From: Pomphorhynchus laevis
Taxonomy: Eukaryota > Acanthocephala > Palaeacanthocephala > Echinorhynchida > Pomphorhynchidae
Assembly: GCA_012934845.2 (NCBI GenBank)
Contig: WNNJ02003214.1
Span: 1 to 64,000 of the forward strand
DNA length: 64,000 nt
Direction of reading: 5' to 3'
Shown: positions 1 through 11,000 of the stretch, piece by piece
Layout of the letters: each line of letters begins with the position of its first letter
Position numbering within the stretch: the first letter of the stretch is position 1
Notes under the pieces: generated by a model
Databases searched by the model: none
What the model was told of the DNA's origin: nothing
The model's input: only the letters and a program-made list of their open reading frames with translations
Position numbers and translations under genes: made by a program

Positions 1-440
1 AATTATAAATTATTTAAAAATATTATTTAAAATATTTTTAAATATTTTAAATTATATTCATAATTTAAAATGGCATTTTGTATTTGAAAAATACAACTTT
101 GTAATTGTAAATAATACATAAAGATTTTTATCAATAAACTTGAAAATTATATGATTTAAATTATAAATCATTCTGTTAAATGATTTCACTCATTTTTATA
201 AATCAAATTAATTATCTACATCACAAATTACGACTACTTGCATTAAGTGTGCACACAAATATCAATTGAACTCACAAAATGTAAAGTCTAATATTACATT
301 AGACGAATGTTTTCTTTTTAAAACACTGATCAGTAGCGTGAATATTATTATATATTGGCACATAAACACAAACTACTATAAGTAAATAATTGATTTAATA
401 TTAATACGATATTGGTATAGTTCTCTGCTGATCTATAAAT

Positions 441-840
441 ATATTTCATTATATTTTGGTTAAAGTATATTTATGCTGTCAAATTAAGAAGAAAACGTTT
501 ATACACGTTAAACTTATCTTATCTATCTGGCAATAGATATGTAATAAATATATATAATATAAATATATTACATATTTATATTAATATGAATTATATTATA
601 ATATTATATGTATTATATTAATATTATATTTATAAATATATAAATATAATATAATATAAAATTAAATATTTATAATATAATATGATATAAAATTTAATAT
701 GTAGAGTATGAATAAATATAATTATTCATTTGTATAAATAAATGTGTACATTGATATATAATGGAATGTTTCCTGTGAATAATATTCCATTATATTTTGG
801 TAAACGTATATTTATGAAGTCAAATTAAGAAGAAAACGTT
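441..840. repeat. Direct repeat pair in AT-rich DNA
   Basis: About 59 bases at 441-499 recur at 782-840 with a handful of differences (shared cores TATATTTTGG and TCAAATTAAGAAGAAAACGT). No coding potential is visible around them. The rest of 1-1200 is AT-rich with short ATATTA runs and nothing I can call a gene. Confidence 0.6.
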
Positions 841-1220
841 GAATTTAATTTAAAAAATTAATTTAATTAATTAAATTTAATTTTTAAACTTATATATTTC
901 TATATTCTGATCGGTAATAGACAATTGTAAAATATGCTATCAAAATGGGAACATATAATGAAAACAAATATCTTGTTTACTTCGGTAATTCAAGGATATA
1001 AATAGTTCATTTAAAATCTAGTTTGAAATAAATTGTTAGAAAAGTAACCATGATCTGTAGTAACAAAGATTTAAAAAATTCACAGAACAAGTCAAGCGAT
1101 AAATAAAAATAAAATACATCATTATAATTTGACTACGAGATCTACAAAACAATTAGACGCTTAATTGAGATTGCATTTCTTAAATGCTGGTACTTTAACG
1201 CTGGTTAACGGCGTTGTCGT

Positions 1221-1570
1221 TTAAACATTTTTAAGGTTTTCGCCATTATAGGAGCAATTCTCGCTTAAAAGAATAACAAATAGTAAATAAATTAATGGCT
1301 GCAAATTACGTTTTACGGAAGTAACTGGTCTATTCGTCGTTTGCGCAGTGTTGTTGTAAACTTTACTTACTGCTGGATGTGCACCAGGCTTAACACTGGC
1401 AAACACAATTCGTTTTTCAGATAACTGTCGGGTATTTGTTGGATTATCAATCGGTATAAACGGCTTTGTAACTCTCCCTTAAATTTAACAATGTCATAAA
1501 GCTCTAATGACATTAAGACATTACCCTGTGAGCTTAGACTGTATTTGCTTGAAACCTTTTCTTGAAACAT
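1221..1570 (-). CDS. Possible small two-exon host gene, unrecognised
   Basis: This stretch is noticeably less AT-rich than its surroundings. Reading the minus strand from an ATG at 1570, exon 1 (1570-1525) meets a GT donor; an AG acceptor lies before 1477, giving a 47-nt GT-AG intron (1524-1478). Exon 2 then stays open to a stop at 1221, for a 100-residue product. The middle is basic and polar (SEKRIVFASVKPG, HPAVSKVYNN) and the end turns hydrophobic (LIYLLFVILL), so the true gene may splice again before that. Without the intron, the first frame stays open for 67 residues and ends at 1367, which is an alternative model. I do not recognise the family. It could be the 5' end of a gene running off the left edge, or a chance reading frame. 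Confidence 0.3.
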
Positions 1571-1805
1571 CTTTAATTTGTTTTCTTCTTCGCTTCGTAG
1601 TCGCTACAATTTAAGTATTAAAACGTTATTTATAAACTTAAAGAACCATAAAATCAAACCATAAAATCTTAACAACCTTTCAAACCATAAAATCTTAAGC
1701 TCTAAAAAAACTTAAATTAATTATAATTTGATAAAATTAAAAAAATATTAAGTTAAAATATAAATATGAAAGTAAAATATAATTTAAAATAATACGCCTT
1801 GTTTG

Positions 1806-2030
1806 AATATAAAGAATCTATCTTTGCTTCTATTGTTAAAAGCTGTAGAAAGCTTACAACATTTGGAAACTTATAAAATATATTTACAATTAACATATCA
1901 GAAACCAAATTATTAGTTTATACAGGGTTCAAGTATTTATTAAATCGATATAGAAAACTTCGTTTTAAATGTTCCGTATGCTCTCAAATAGGTATCTAAA
2001 TTTTGTCGTAAAACCCCTCAGCTCAGATTT
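1806..2030 (-). mobile_element. LINE family F, 3'-end fragment
   Basis: Reading minus, this matches the C-terminal codons and 3' UTR of the larger F copies at 2490-3055 and 4551-4945, including the tail that reads TATCTTTGCTTCTATTGTTAA on the plus strand. The reading frame is decayed. A tail-only scrap of the same end lies at 3735-3780. Confidence 0.55.
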
Positions 2031-2489
2031 ATTGTATTAAAATAAAATCAATGTGAGCAAATATTTATTTAATTAACTAAACTTGCATAAATTGATTTGT
2101 ATTTGATCAAATTTACTAATCAATAAAGCAACAGGTAGCTAGCAAATATAAAGATTAAAATAATATTTAAGGAAAATTGAAAACATAACGTGTTTCACAC
2201 TTTCATAACGCGATTTATTATTTTTAATTAATTTGTTATTGCATGCTAATTCAACCATCAAATTGATTATTAATTTTTGAAACAATAATTTGTTAATTAG
2301 CCTAAAAATATTTATAGTTTTTGTAAATATATTTAAATATATTATTTCTTTATTATTGCTGATTGATGAAACGTAATCAAAATAATAAAAGTAATATTGA
2401 AATGCCAAAAATATCATAGTTAATTATAAATTATTAATTAATTATTAATAATTTATAATAATGAATGAAAAAGCCTTTTGTGAACAAAA

Positions 2490-3055
2490 AGAAACGTATA
2501 TCTTTGCTTCTATTGTTAAAAGCTGTAAAGAGCTAACCTTACAACATTTGAAAACTTATAAAATATATTTACAATTAACATATCAGAAACCAAATTAGTA
2601 GATTATACAGAATTCAAGTATTTAATAGCTCGATATAGAAAACTTCGTTTTAAATGTTCCGATGCTAAGGTAGGCGTCTAAACTTTTTCATATCCCACGT
2701 AATACCCATCAGCTCGGACGTAGTCAATATAACACAAAGTTCTTGAATAAAAGGCACATTAGATGCAAACTGACCAAAAATGCGTCGAAGATAAGAGTCC
2801 AATTTTAGTAGATCAACTACGCATATGTGTTGAGCCGCTGATTGAATAGAGATGAAGCGTCTATAATTGGTTGAATCCATATCTATAAAAGTCGGGTAGC
2901 CATAACTTAGAATGGTTCGAACAAGAAAGTATTGTAAAGAACGAAGATCATCGGGTTGGCATACTAAGAACATACATCGTATTAGTAAAAATATTCTTAG
3001 AAGACAATTGCGGATCGAAGTCTTAATATGTGGTTTCCACGACACCTTATCCGTA
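2490..3055 (-). mobile_element. LINE family F, 5'-truncated copy
   Basis: This is the longest F copy. It contains the C-terminal part of a LINE ORF2 followed by a short 3' UTR that ends in the same sequence as the other F copies. It is heavily truncated at its 5' end, as is normal for LINEs. I cannot assign the clade because the RT core is missing; the 'LSWKPHI'-type start and 'LVRTILSYG' block are shared by several LINE clades. Confidence 0.6.
2665..3045 (-). pseudogene. LINE F ORF2 C-terminal fragment (126 aa)
   Basis: The frame reads MSWKPHIKTS, then LVRTILSYGYP, then KLDSYLRRIFGQF. This is the standard LINE post-RT (thumb and C-terminal) region, where residues corresponding to 'WK.HI' and 'LVR.ILEYG' follow the polymerase domain. 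It lacks endonuclease and polymerase motifs. The same C-terminus in the 4.6-4.9 kb copy ends RSFLYRAIKYLNSV, which sets the likely protein end for the family. Confidence 0.55.
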
Positions 3056-3402
3056 AGTGATAATTTGTCAATAAGTTAATATTAATAAATTGACATAAGT
3101 TAATATTTAGTAATATTAATAAAGTAATTATTAAGAATATATAAATGTTAATTCCTGGATAGTTTGATAAATGTATATCAAATAGTTTATGTTGTATAGG
3201 TATATCAAATGTATATAAATTAGTTTGATAATGTATATTAAAATTACGTAACTGTAAAATTAATTAATTATTTATAAATAAATTTTTTATCATCTGCCGT
3301 TTATAATCGGGATAACCGACATAGCGTAATATGAGTTATACCATATGGATAAAAATAATATGATATTTATGATAACAAATTTATATAATAATTTTCTTAT
3401 TT

Positions 3403-3670
3403 AAATTAACAAAATTAATATTATATTATATAATACTGTAGTCATGTAAACAAATATTAAAACAATAGTTGCTTATATATTCCTATATTTGTATATAAAA
3501 ATGTGTTACTTTTGAAATAACAAAATTAATATTATATTATAAAATATCAAAATCATTATAAACAAATATTATAACAATATTTATATATTTGTATATTTTA
3601 ATATAAGAATTCGTTATTTCTTAAATAACAAAATTACTATTATACCATACAATATTTTATATCATTTTAG
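3403..3670. repeat. About 110-bp tandem repeat, 2.5 units
   Basis: The start motif AAATAACAAAATTAATATTA occurs near 3403, 3515 and 3623 and each time is followed by a related AT-rich stretch with ACAAATATTA. The period is about 108-112 bp. Units are clearly diverged. No coding potential is seen. Confidence 0.5.
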
Positions 3671-3734
3671 ATTTTTAATGATGTTATCCAATAATTAAAT
3701 ACGGGTATGTTATATTCATGGTATAAAGAAGCAT

Positions 3735-3780
3735 AGTTGAATATAAAGAAGCATATATCTTTGCTTCTATTGTTAATATA
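3735..3780 (-). repeat. LINE F 3'-tail scrap
   Basis: Only the last ~35 bases of the F 3' end are present (TATATCTTTGCTTCTATTGT), flanked by GAATATAAAGAA as at 1808. It may be an extreme 5'-truncated insertion. Confidence 0.35.
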
Positions 3781-3957
3781 ATTATAAAATAAACAAAACA
3801 TAATAATGCTAAATCAAAATTTAATAATTAAATAATAAAATTAATAATTGTTTTTAGATTTTTTATAATTTAAATCAAGTTAAAATAAAAAAATTGAAAT
3901 TTTAAATAAACGTCATTTTTATGAATTGATTAATAAATAACAGACGTTGTATCAAAA

Positions 3958-4242
3958 TAAGAAATGAGTTTGTCGTTGTAAACTTTCATGCCAGCGATTT
4001 CTGTTGAGTAATAAGAATGGAAAGCGGATTGGAAAGAAAGGTACAGATTGGATGAAGAGAGATAAGCGTTGATCTGTATTAAGATGAGGCGTTCTAAGAG
4101 CTTAGAAAGAGTAGGGAGTAGTGAAATGGGGCGATAGCTAGATGGAAGGGAGGGGTCGAGCGATTGTGTCTTGAGGAGGGGACAAACGATTGTGGAATTC
4201 CAGTGTGAATGGAAGATACGACTGCGGATGGACGAGTTAAAC
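3958..4242 (-). mobile_element. LINE family A (L2-like), internal RT fragment
   Basis: The minus-strand translation (MFNSSIRSRIF, then SYRPISLLPTLSKLLERLI, then STEIAGMKVYND) matches the intact A ORF2 around the fingers/palm start of its reverse transcriptase. There are several substitutions and the copy is truncated at both sides. Its 5' side abuts an RTE fragment at about 4242, so this is a mosaic junction rather than a normal 3'-anchored LINE insertion. Confidence 0.8.
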
Positions 4243-4550
4243 AAGTTATGACCGAAAGGATAATATATCGGATACAGGCGACCGAAATGAGGCTATTAAG
4301 CGGTGTGGCCGGTCTTAGCCTTAGAGATAAGGTTAGGAATTCAATCATCCAGAATGAACTAAGAGTAAAGTCGCTGATTCTTCACATCGAAGTCAGTTGA
4401 GGTGGCAAGGACACGTTCTGAGAATGTCTAGGGATCGCATTCCTCGGACGGTTTTCCAGGACGAACTTTCTGGAAAGAGACCTTGAGGTAGACCCCGATA
4501 CCGTGGAGAGATCACATCTCGAAACTGTCCGAAGACCGCCTTGGGCCTTA
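4243..4550 (+). mobile_element. RTE-type LINE, C-terminal fragment
   Basis: The plus frame reads ATEMRLLSGVAGLSLRDKVRN, then QLRWQGHVLRM, then GRPRYRGEI across one interruption. This is the characteristic C-terminus of RTE/BovB-like ORF2 proteins (the 'EMR.LR...G....D..RN' and 'LRW.GHV.RM' blocks). No polymerase motifs are present. It is the only RTE sequence I see in the window. The 3' end merges into a family F copy. Confidence 0.75.
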
Positions 4551-4945
4551 TCTTTGTTAAAAGATGTAGGTAGCCAACCTTACAACATTTGAAAACTTAT
4601 AAAATATATTTACAATTAACATATCAGAAACCAAATTAGTAGATTATACAGAGTTCAAGTATTTAATAGCTCGATATAGAAAACTTCGTTTTAAATGTTC
4701 CGTATGCTCAGGTAGACGTATAAACTTCGTAATATCACACGTAATACCCCTAAGCTCGGACGTATTCAATATACCGCAAATTTCCTGAATAAAAGGCACA
4801 TTAGATGTAAACTGAACAAAAATGCGTCGAAGATAAGAGTCCAATTTTAGTAGATCTACTCCGCATATGAATTGAGCTGCTAATTAGAGGAAGCGTTTAT
4901 ATTGAACCCATATTTATGAAAGTTGGTTAGCCATAACTTAGAATA
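4551..4945 (-). mobile_element. LINE family F, 3'-end fragment with C-terminus
   Basis: This minus-strand copy encodes DSYLRRIFVQFTSNVPFI through to the terminal RSFLYRAIKYLNSV, followed by the shared F 3' UTR. It supports 4644 as the natural stop of the family. It is 5'-truncated near 4945. Confidence 0.6.
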
Positions 4946-5249
4946 GTTCAAGCTGAGGAGAATGTTGGTTACCTTATTAATTAAATTCACCTTATTAATG
5001 AGGATAATAATGATTTTTGATACCGAATTGATAAATGTCGGTATTATATCATATTGGTACCAAATGTACTTTTTAATAGTGTTATTTGATAAAATAGAGA
5101 AAGGTCTTTATTCTAAAAAATATGAAATTTTATATTTCGATAGGTGCAGCGATTTCCTTCATAAATTAATAGATGTAAAAAACATGAATAATGTTTTACA
5201 GAATAGATAGTATTATAAAACTAAGCTTTTATAATAAACTTAGTCTATT

Positions 5250-5376
5250 CATTTCACATTTATTTCTCATTGATTTCTTCTGGATCATCTCACATTAATT
5301 TTTCATTGATTTCTTCTTGATCATTTCACATTAATTTCAAGAGAATCTCTTCTTGATCATTTCACATTAGTATTAA
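5250..5376. repeat. 36-bp minisatellite, 3.5 units
   Basis: Units start with CAT(T/C)TCACATT at 5250, 5286, 5322 and 5358 and each ends near TTCTT(C/G)(T/G)GAT. The units are exactly 36 bp and contiguous, with no spacers, so this is a minisatellite and not a CRISPR array. The unit is a multiple of three but no frame is open through it. Confidence 0.75.
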
Positions 5377-7150
5377 TTACATACACAGCGCGAATATGAA
5401 TTTCGTAAAAGAATTTAAGATATAAATTTGAAAAATAATTTTGACACGTTTTAAAATTTTCAATTTTACAATAGAAAAATGTTATAAATATAAAAATCGA
5501 AATAATTAAAATAGACAATTAATTAAACAGTAGGTCGTTCTTTACATGTACGAAACTATATCTCGCATTAAAGTCTAAAGTTGTCTCATTCATAAAGTAT
5601 ATTATATTTACTATTCTAACATAGAATTTTGAGTATTAAATATTGCCCACGAAATGTTTTACGAAATAAATCATATGCATAAATTGCTTAGCGCATAGTG
5701 ACGATTTTAGTAATTTCAAGTAACTTAGCAAATATTGCATCTACACAAAATTATTAAAGATATATCATTATTAAAAATTGAACAAGAATAATTATTTAAT
5801 TATTAATCAATTACAGTGAATTGTAAGAACATTATATAAATCAGATCACTTGATTGAGTAAATAAGTTTAATAAAGTATAAATAAATTAAAAAATGTAAA
5901 TATCTTAATCTTAAAATATTTTTAAAATTAAAGATTTAAATAAATTCTATTAAATTGTTCGAAAAGAATAATGATTTTTGATATATTATTGAAAATTAAA
6001 GACCAAATCGGTATAACTAAACCAGTCAAACATTTATTCGGTTGATCTTAGCAATTTAAAAGTCAGATGTCAAAACGGGAATAATCAAATACAAATTGTA
6101 TTGTATTGTGACACCACTTTTTGAAGACGAAAAATATTTCACATTACGATATACACGATATTAGAAATATCGGAATGTATCTTAAATACATTGTCTTACA
6201 AATGTCAAGACGACAGCTCTACACTAAAGATCATGATATCATTTAATCTGATCTTTAAAATGCGGCCTAATCACATTTGCATCGACATTTCTCCTTCCTA
6301 TCGATACTGTATTGTGTGAAAATGGCAGAACGACATTCTCGCTAATTGCGAAGCATACCATATAATTAAAAAACCCGATAATTAAATATTACTAATTAAA
6401 TAATTAATTATTAATTATTTAATTATAAATAATAAAATTCTAGTTAAATTAAAAAATAGTTCCATCACAACTATAAAATGACAAAATGGACTTATATCAA
6501 AGTAGGGAGAACATATTAAGATAATATCTTATCTAAGTTATTAAATTAAAATATACAACTCTGCAGAAATACTGAAGTTGTTTTATCGAAACGACATCAT
6601 TCTTCTGCTAATTTTCAAGTTTAATGATTTTTTCTACTAAAAAATTATTTTATTAAATTAAAAAATTACATTGTTTTTCTGCTTATTTTACTGCACGTTT
6701 GAAGAATTTCTTTTAATTATCTTACCTAATAGAGTAGTTATATGTCGATTATTTCTTTATTCTAATACATCGTATGTTATTAGTTAAATTATAAAAATTG
6801 AATTTTTTATTTTAAATTTTAATTATAAATTCTAACGTTATTTAAATATAAATTGTTTAAAATCTTATATAATTATTTTTTATTTATAATTATTATTTTT
6901 TATTTATATATAGTATAAAATATTTTATGGTATTAACTTGTGGACTTTGTTTTCCCGGTAATATAACCTCTGTCATAAATACTGAAACTATGCATTATTG
7001 ATAAGACAATTATTTTCTGCTAATTTTCAATCTGTTTGATAAATTATTATTTTTTCTTATAATGAAGAATTATAAATTATCAAAATATTATTAAAATATA
7101 AAATTCACTATATATAAATCAACAAAAAATATCATTAAAAATAAATTTAA
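5377..7150. other. AT-rich DNA without a gene
   Basis: No open frame with recognisable content and no RNA gene is seen. Short stretches of more balanced composition near 6080-6360 could be worn repeats but match nothing else in the window by eye. Confidence 0.5.
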
Positions 7151-7154
7151 TCTC

Positions 7155-7480
7155 TTAAGCAAAAATGTTTATGGATAATTACTAAACAATATGCTTTGTA
7201 TTAGAATATAATACTAGATAATCGAATTTCATTAGATGAATTACGTCATTCGTATGTATTTGTCCCTGCTGGTATATTGTGTCGATGGATAGGGCCGAAA
7301 CCTGATAACATAGCAGTATCTCTAGATGATCACTAATCCTTATTCTGATACATCGTCTGTTATTTATCATTACATAAATAAACATTGTATAAAATCTTAT
7401 ATTATTGTCTATAAATTATAATTATTTATCTTTATTTTTTATTTATAGCATAAAATACGTAAACTGTTAGCTGATCTGAA
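7155..7480 (+). repeat. Dispersed AT-rich repeat R, copy 1
   Basis: The conserved core GGGCCGAAACCTGATAACAT, then CTAATCCTTATTCTGATACA, is shared with four copies at 9.06-10.28 kb. An AT-rich right part ends in AAAATACGTAAACTGTTAGC followed by TGATCTGA. No protein is encoded. It may be a non-autonomous element (MITE- or SINE-like), but I see no clear terminal inverted repeat, A-tail or RNA polymerase III promoter. Confidence 0.55.
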
Positions 7481-7674
7481 AGATATATAATTTAATCAAA
7501 TTAAAATCGTAAAAAATCTACCATAGCATATTTCATTTAGAGAGCACAATACAAAATGCTAAACTTTAAATAGAATATCCTAGGATCTCCATAACGATTT
7601 GACTAAGTAGAAAACCTGATCAATCAAACTGCCTTGGAGATCCTTCGATAGATGCTTTCATATATTTAGAATCG

Positions 7675-7808
7675 TAGATTCAAATCTAAGCCAGTATTTG
7701 CTTCCAAATTTCTAGATTTATATTCCTTGATGCCTAAGTGTTGAATACTCAGGCATCAGATATTATGCCTGAGTATTTGAAGCGGATACTGTCTAGGATT
7801 TGAATCTA
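7675..7808. repeat. Nested imperfect palindrome (hairpin)
   Basis: Outer arms 7675-7704 and 7779-7808 pair at 25 of 30 positions. Inside them, 7744-7756 (AATACTCAGGCAT) and 7765-7777 pair perfectly with an 8-nt loop. As RNA this would be a long two-tier stem-loop; as DNA it could be a fold-back element or a pre-miRNA-like locus. It lies just downstream of the last Elongin A exon I can see. Confidence 0.65.
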
Positions 7809-7924
7809 CAATGTTATATATAATATATTACATATTTAATATATATATTATATTAATTATATAATAAAAATATATAACTAATATATAAGTATATTATATA
7901 TAATATATAAACGTAAATATTTAC

Positions 7925-8038
7925 ATAATATCTTAATATGAGCGCAGTTAGATAGCTATGCTTGACAAAATTTATGACTATTAATTTTATGTTTCTCGCG
8001 TAAAGTTCAACCAGCATTAATTGGAGGCGTAATCGCTT
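7925..8038 (-). CDS. ELOA: Elongin A exon 7, 3' end uncertain
   Basis: Using an acceptor TTACAAAG before 8038, the frame continues exon 6 in phase 0 as KRLRLQLMLVELYARNIK. Placed after 'ESWYELFV' this keeps the exact spacing of the human 'ESWREMYL...LTKNI' helix (W to NI is 23 residues in both). A possible GTAAAT donor follows 7925; otherwise the frame runs on into AT-rich sequence to 7853. Confidence 0.5.
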
Positions 8039-11000
8039 CTTTGTAATCACGTACCCACTGTACTATTTGATTTAAAACTTAATAAAATTTAAATTTTATT
8101 TTTAAAGTTTTATCAAATGATTACTTTTAATTGAGTAGGCTATAGATTGTCAACTTACCACAAAGAGTTCATACCAAGATTCCATATCGTTTGGTATTGC
8201 ATTTTTATAAGTTTGTTTGCAGTGACGCTCCCATAGGCTATCAAAATCGTCTGCAAATTGCTATTAAACTATTGTTTTTGAAGTAAACATCGTTTTGGTG
8301 ACTTACAGGATTCAGATCGTAGAGATATTCCAATTGGGGCACACTAGCGAATTCCAAAACTGGACGTAAAAGGTCAAATGCAACGTTACCCAAATGTTCG
8401 AGCTCTGTAAAGTAATGTTAGTCTATAATAATGAAATGACTAGTTTATAAAATACATGAAAATTTAGAGAATTAAGAATATATCGTTGTTAACCATAATA
8501 TTTAATTTGTATTAAATTATTAAAATAATAATTTTAATTTAATTATATTTAATTTAATAAATTAAATTATTAAATTATTTAATTTAATAATAATTTTAAT
8601 AATGATTTTAATTTGTAATATTTTACAAAATCAAATATTTACATTAATATGGTATCAAATTAAAAGAAAACTAAAATTTATTTATGAATGACTTGTGCCT
8701 CTTCAAAATGGCAATTCAAATTGTTAGAGAAATGGCTACTTATATGTAGCAATATATACGTCTCCATATTTAACTTGAATAGGATAATATATAGCTTAAT
8801 ATTAAACACAATCAGTTTACCGAATTTTGCTTATCCATTTATTGTTAATCTTTAGATGTAGGAAAAGGAAAATAAACATTTTCCTTTCCCATAAGTAAAA
8901 AAACATTTTCACTTCTTGCTTATCTTTCCTGTATGGCAAGGAAAAGAAAATTACAATTACAAAATAGGATTTTAAACATTTTGACAGCGATGGTTTCATA
9001 TAAAAATCAGTATACTTTTGTTATTCAAAATTGAACGCAGTAGCTATCGATATATTAAATTATAATCGTATTTAAGGGGCCGAAACCTGATAACATAACA
9101 GTTCCTCCTGATGACCTCTAATCCTTATTCTGATACATAGTTTGTTATATATTAGAAAATTCATAAAAATTGATTTTTATTTTAAATTTCAAATTTAAAT
9201 TTTAGCTTGATATAAATTATATAAAATCTTATAACAATTATTTATTATTAATTAATTTTTTATTATTTAACTATTTAACTTTTATTTTGCATTATTTTAA
9301 ATTTGCAATATAAAATACGTAGATTCAGTTAGCTCTTTTGATAGTTAAATTATTACTGTAAAAGCCATAGTCGGATATCACAAAAGAATAGTGTAAAAGT
9401 CATAAATGTTAAAGAACGATTCTGCACTATAATAATATTTGATGAATTAATGCATCGAAATTAGTGCATTTGAAACAAATTCATCAATAATGAATGCAAA
9501 CTAATAGAAAATAATAGAATAATTGATAAATAACAAACTTTAATTTATAAATAAATATAACGACGCCAAAACTTAGTAACATAATAGTTCCTCATGATGA
9601 TCTCTAATCCTTATTCTTATACATCGTCTATTATTTATTAATCAATTCCTAAAAATTGACTTTTATTTTAAATATATATTTGATAAAATACTAATCGATT
9701 TGATAGATTTGATTGTTGTAGAGTTACCGAAACTTTTATCGAAGGAAATACGTTGCATGTATTTGGCTCGGCTGATATGCTGGGTCGAGGAATAAAAGCC
9801 GAAACCTGATAGCACAGCAGTTACCCTGATGACCTCTAATAATTATTTTATTATATCGTCAATTATTTATTAGTCAATTCATAAAAATTGACTTTTATGG
9901 ATAAATAATAAATAATATACTTTATATTAGAATAAGATACTATATAATCAAATTTAATCAAAGGAAATACATCCTTAACAAATATTTGGCCCCGCAGCTA
10001 TGTTAGGTAGAGGAGTTAGGGGCTGAAACCTGATAGCATAGCAGTTCTCCTGATGACCTCTAATTCTTATTCTGATACATAGTTTGTTATCTATTAGTCA
10101 ATTCATAAAAATTGATTTTTATTTTAAATTTTAACTTTATATTTTAACTTGATATAAATTATATAAAATCTTATAACAATTATTTATTATTAATTAATTT
10201 GTTATTATTTAACTTTAATTTTGCATTATTTTTAATTTGCAATATAAAATACGTAGACTTAGTTTGCTTATTTAATTTGTAACTATTAATTGGACTTATA
10301 ATTCTGTGTTATCATCGCATCTCAGGGTGGTGAATTATATAAAAGTGAAGAAAACAGATAAGTCCTTAGCACAACAATATGAAAAAGCTAAGGCAGTCAG
10401 AATTCTAAATATAAAAACGTCAAATAACGGTGATAATAGTATAAATTGCTTTGAGTGTCTAGGAAGGAAACGACACTAAAAACCAAAAAAACGCTTACTA
10501 GATATGTTTTCTCTCAAAGAATTAATGGTGAGATCTTGTAATGTTGGTATTTGCGTAACAACATCTCTTTTGCCATGGTACATTGAACTTCTAATTCGTT
10601 TACAATGAAAAAATACCTCTTCACTCTGAGCTACTGAAAATATAAATCAAGCAGAAACTATATTTCAGGTTTTTATACCTTTATTTTGATCATTAGATTT
10701 ATGTAAAGGCTGTACCGAAATCAGATACTTAATCAGATAATACCTTAATTAATCAGAAAATACCGAAATCTGATTGAAAAAACGCTCATCGTCAGGAATC
10801 GAATGTAGTGATCGCTTATTAGAACATTTTTCATCATTTAAGTTTTCGTCTAAACATAAGCTTAAATTCTTTGTGTCTCTTAAGTCAATACTAAGAAGGA
10901 GTTCGTTCGCTATTTCTCCGTAGTTTAGAGCGCTTATCTTATTTAGTGTTTCTACTATTCCCGCAAACTAAATTAAAAATGGAATTGTGAGGTGATGCAA

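Noticed and set aside
5250-5376. 36-bp repeats resembling a CRISPR array
   Set aside because: The units are contiguous with no unique spacers and the setting is eukaryotic; it is a minisatellite.
9077-9125. tRNA-like A box (TAGCATAGCAG) and B-like box in repeat R
   Set aside because: The two boxes are only about a dozen bases apart, too close for a polymerase III promoter, and no tRNA fold can be drawn.
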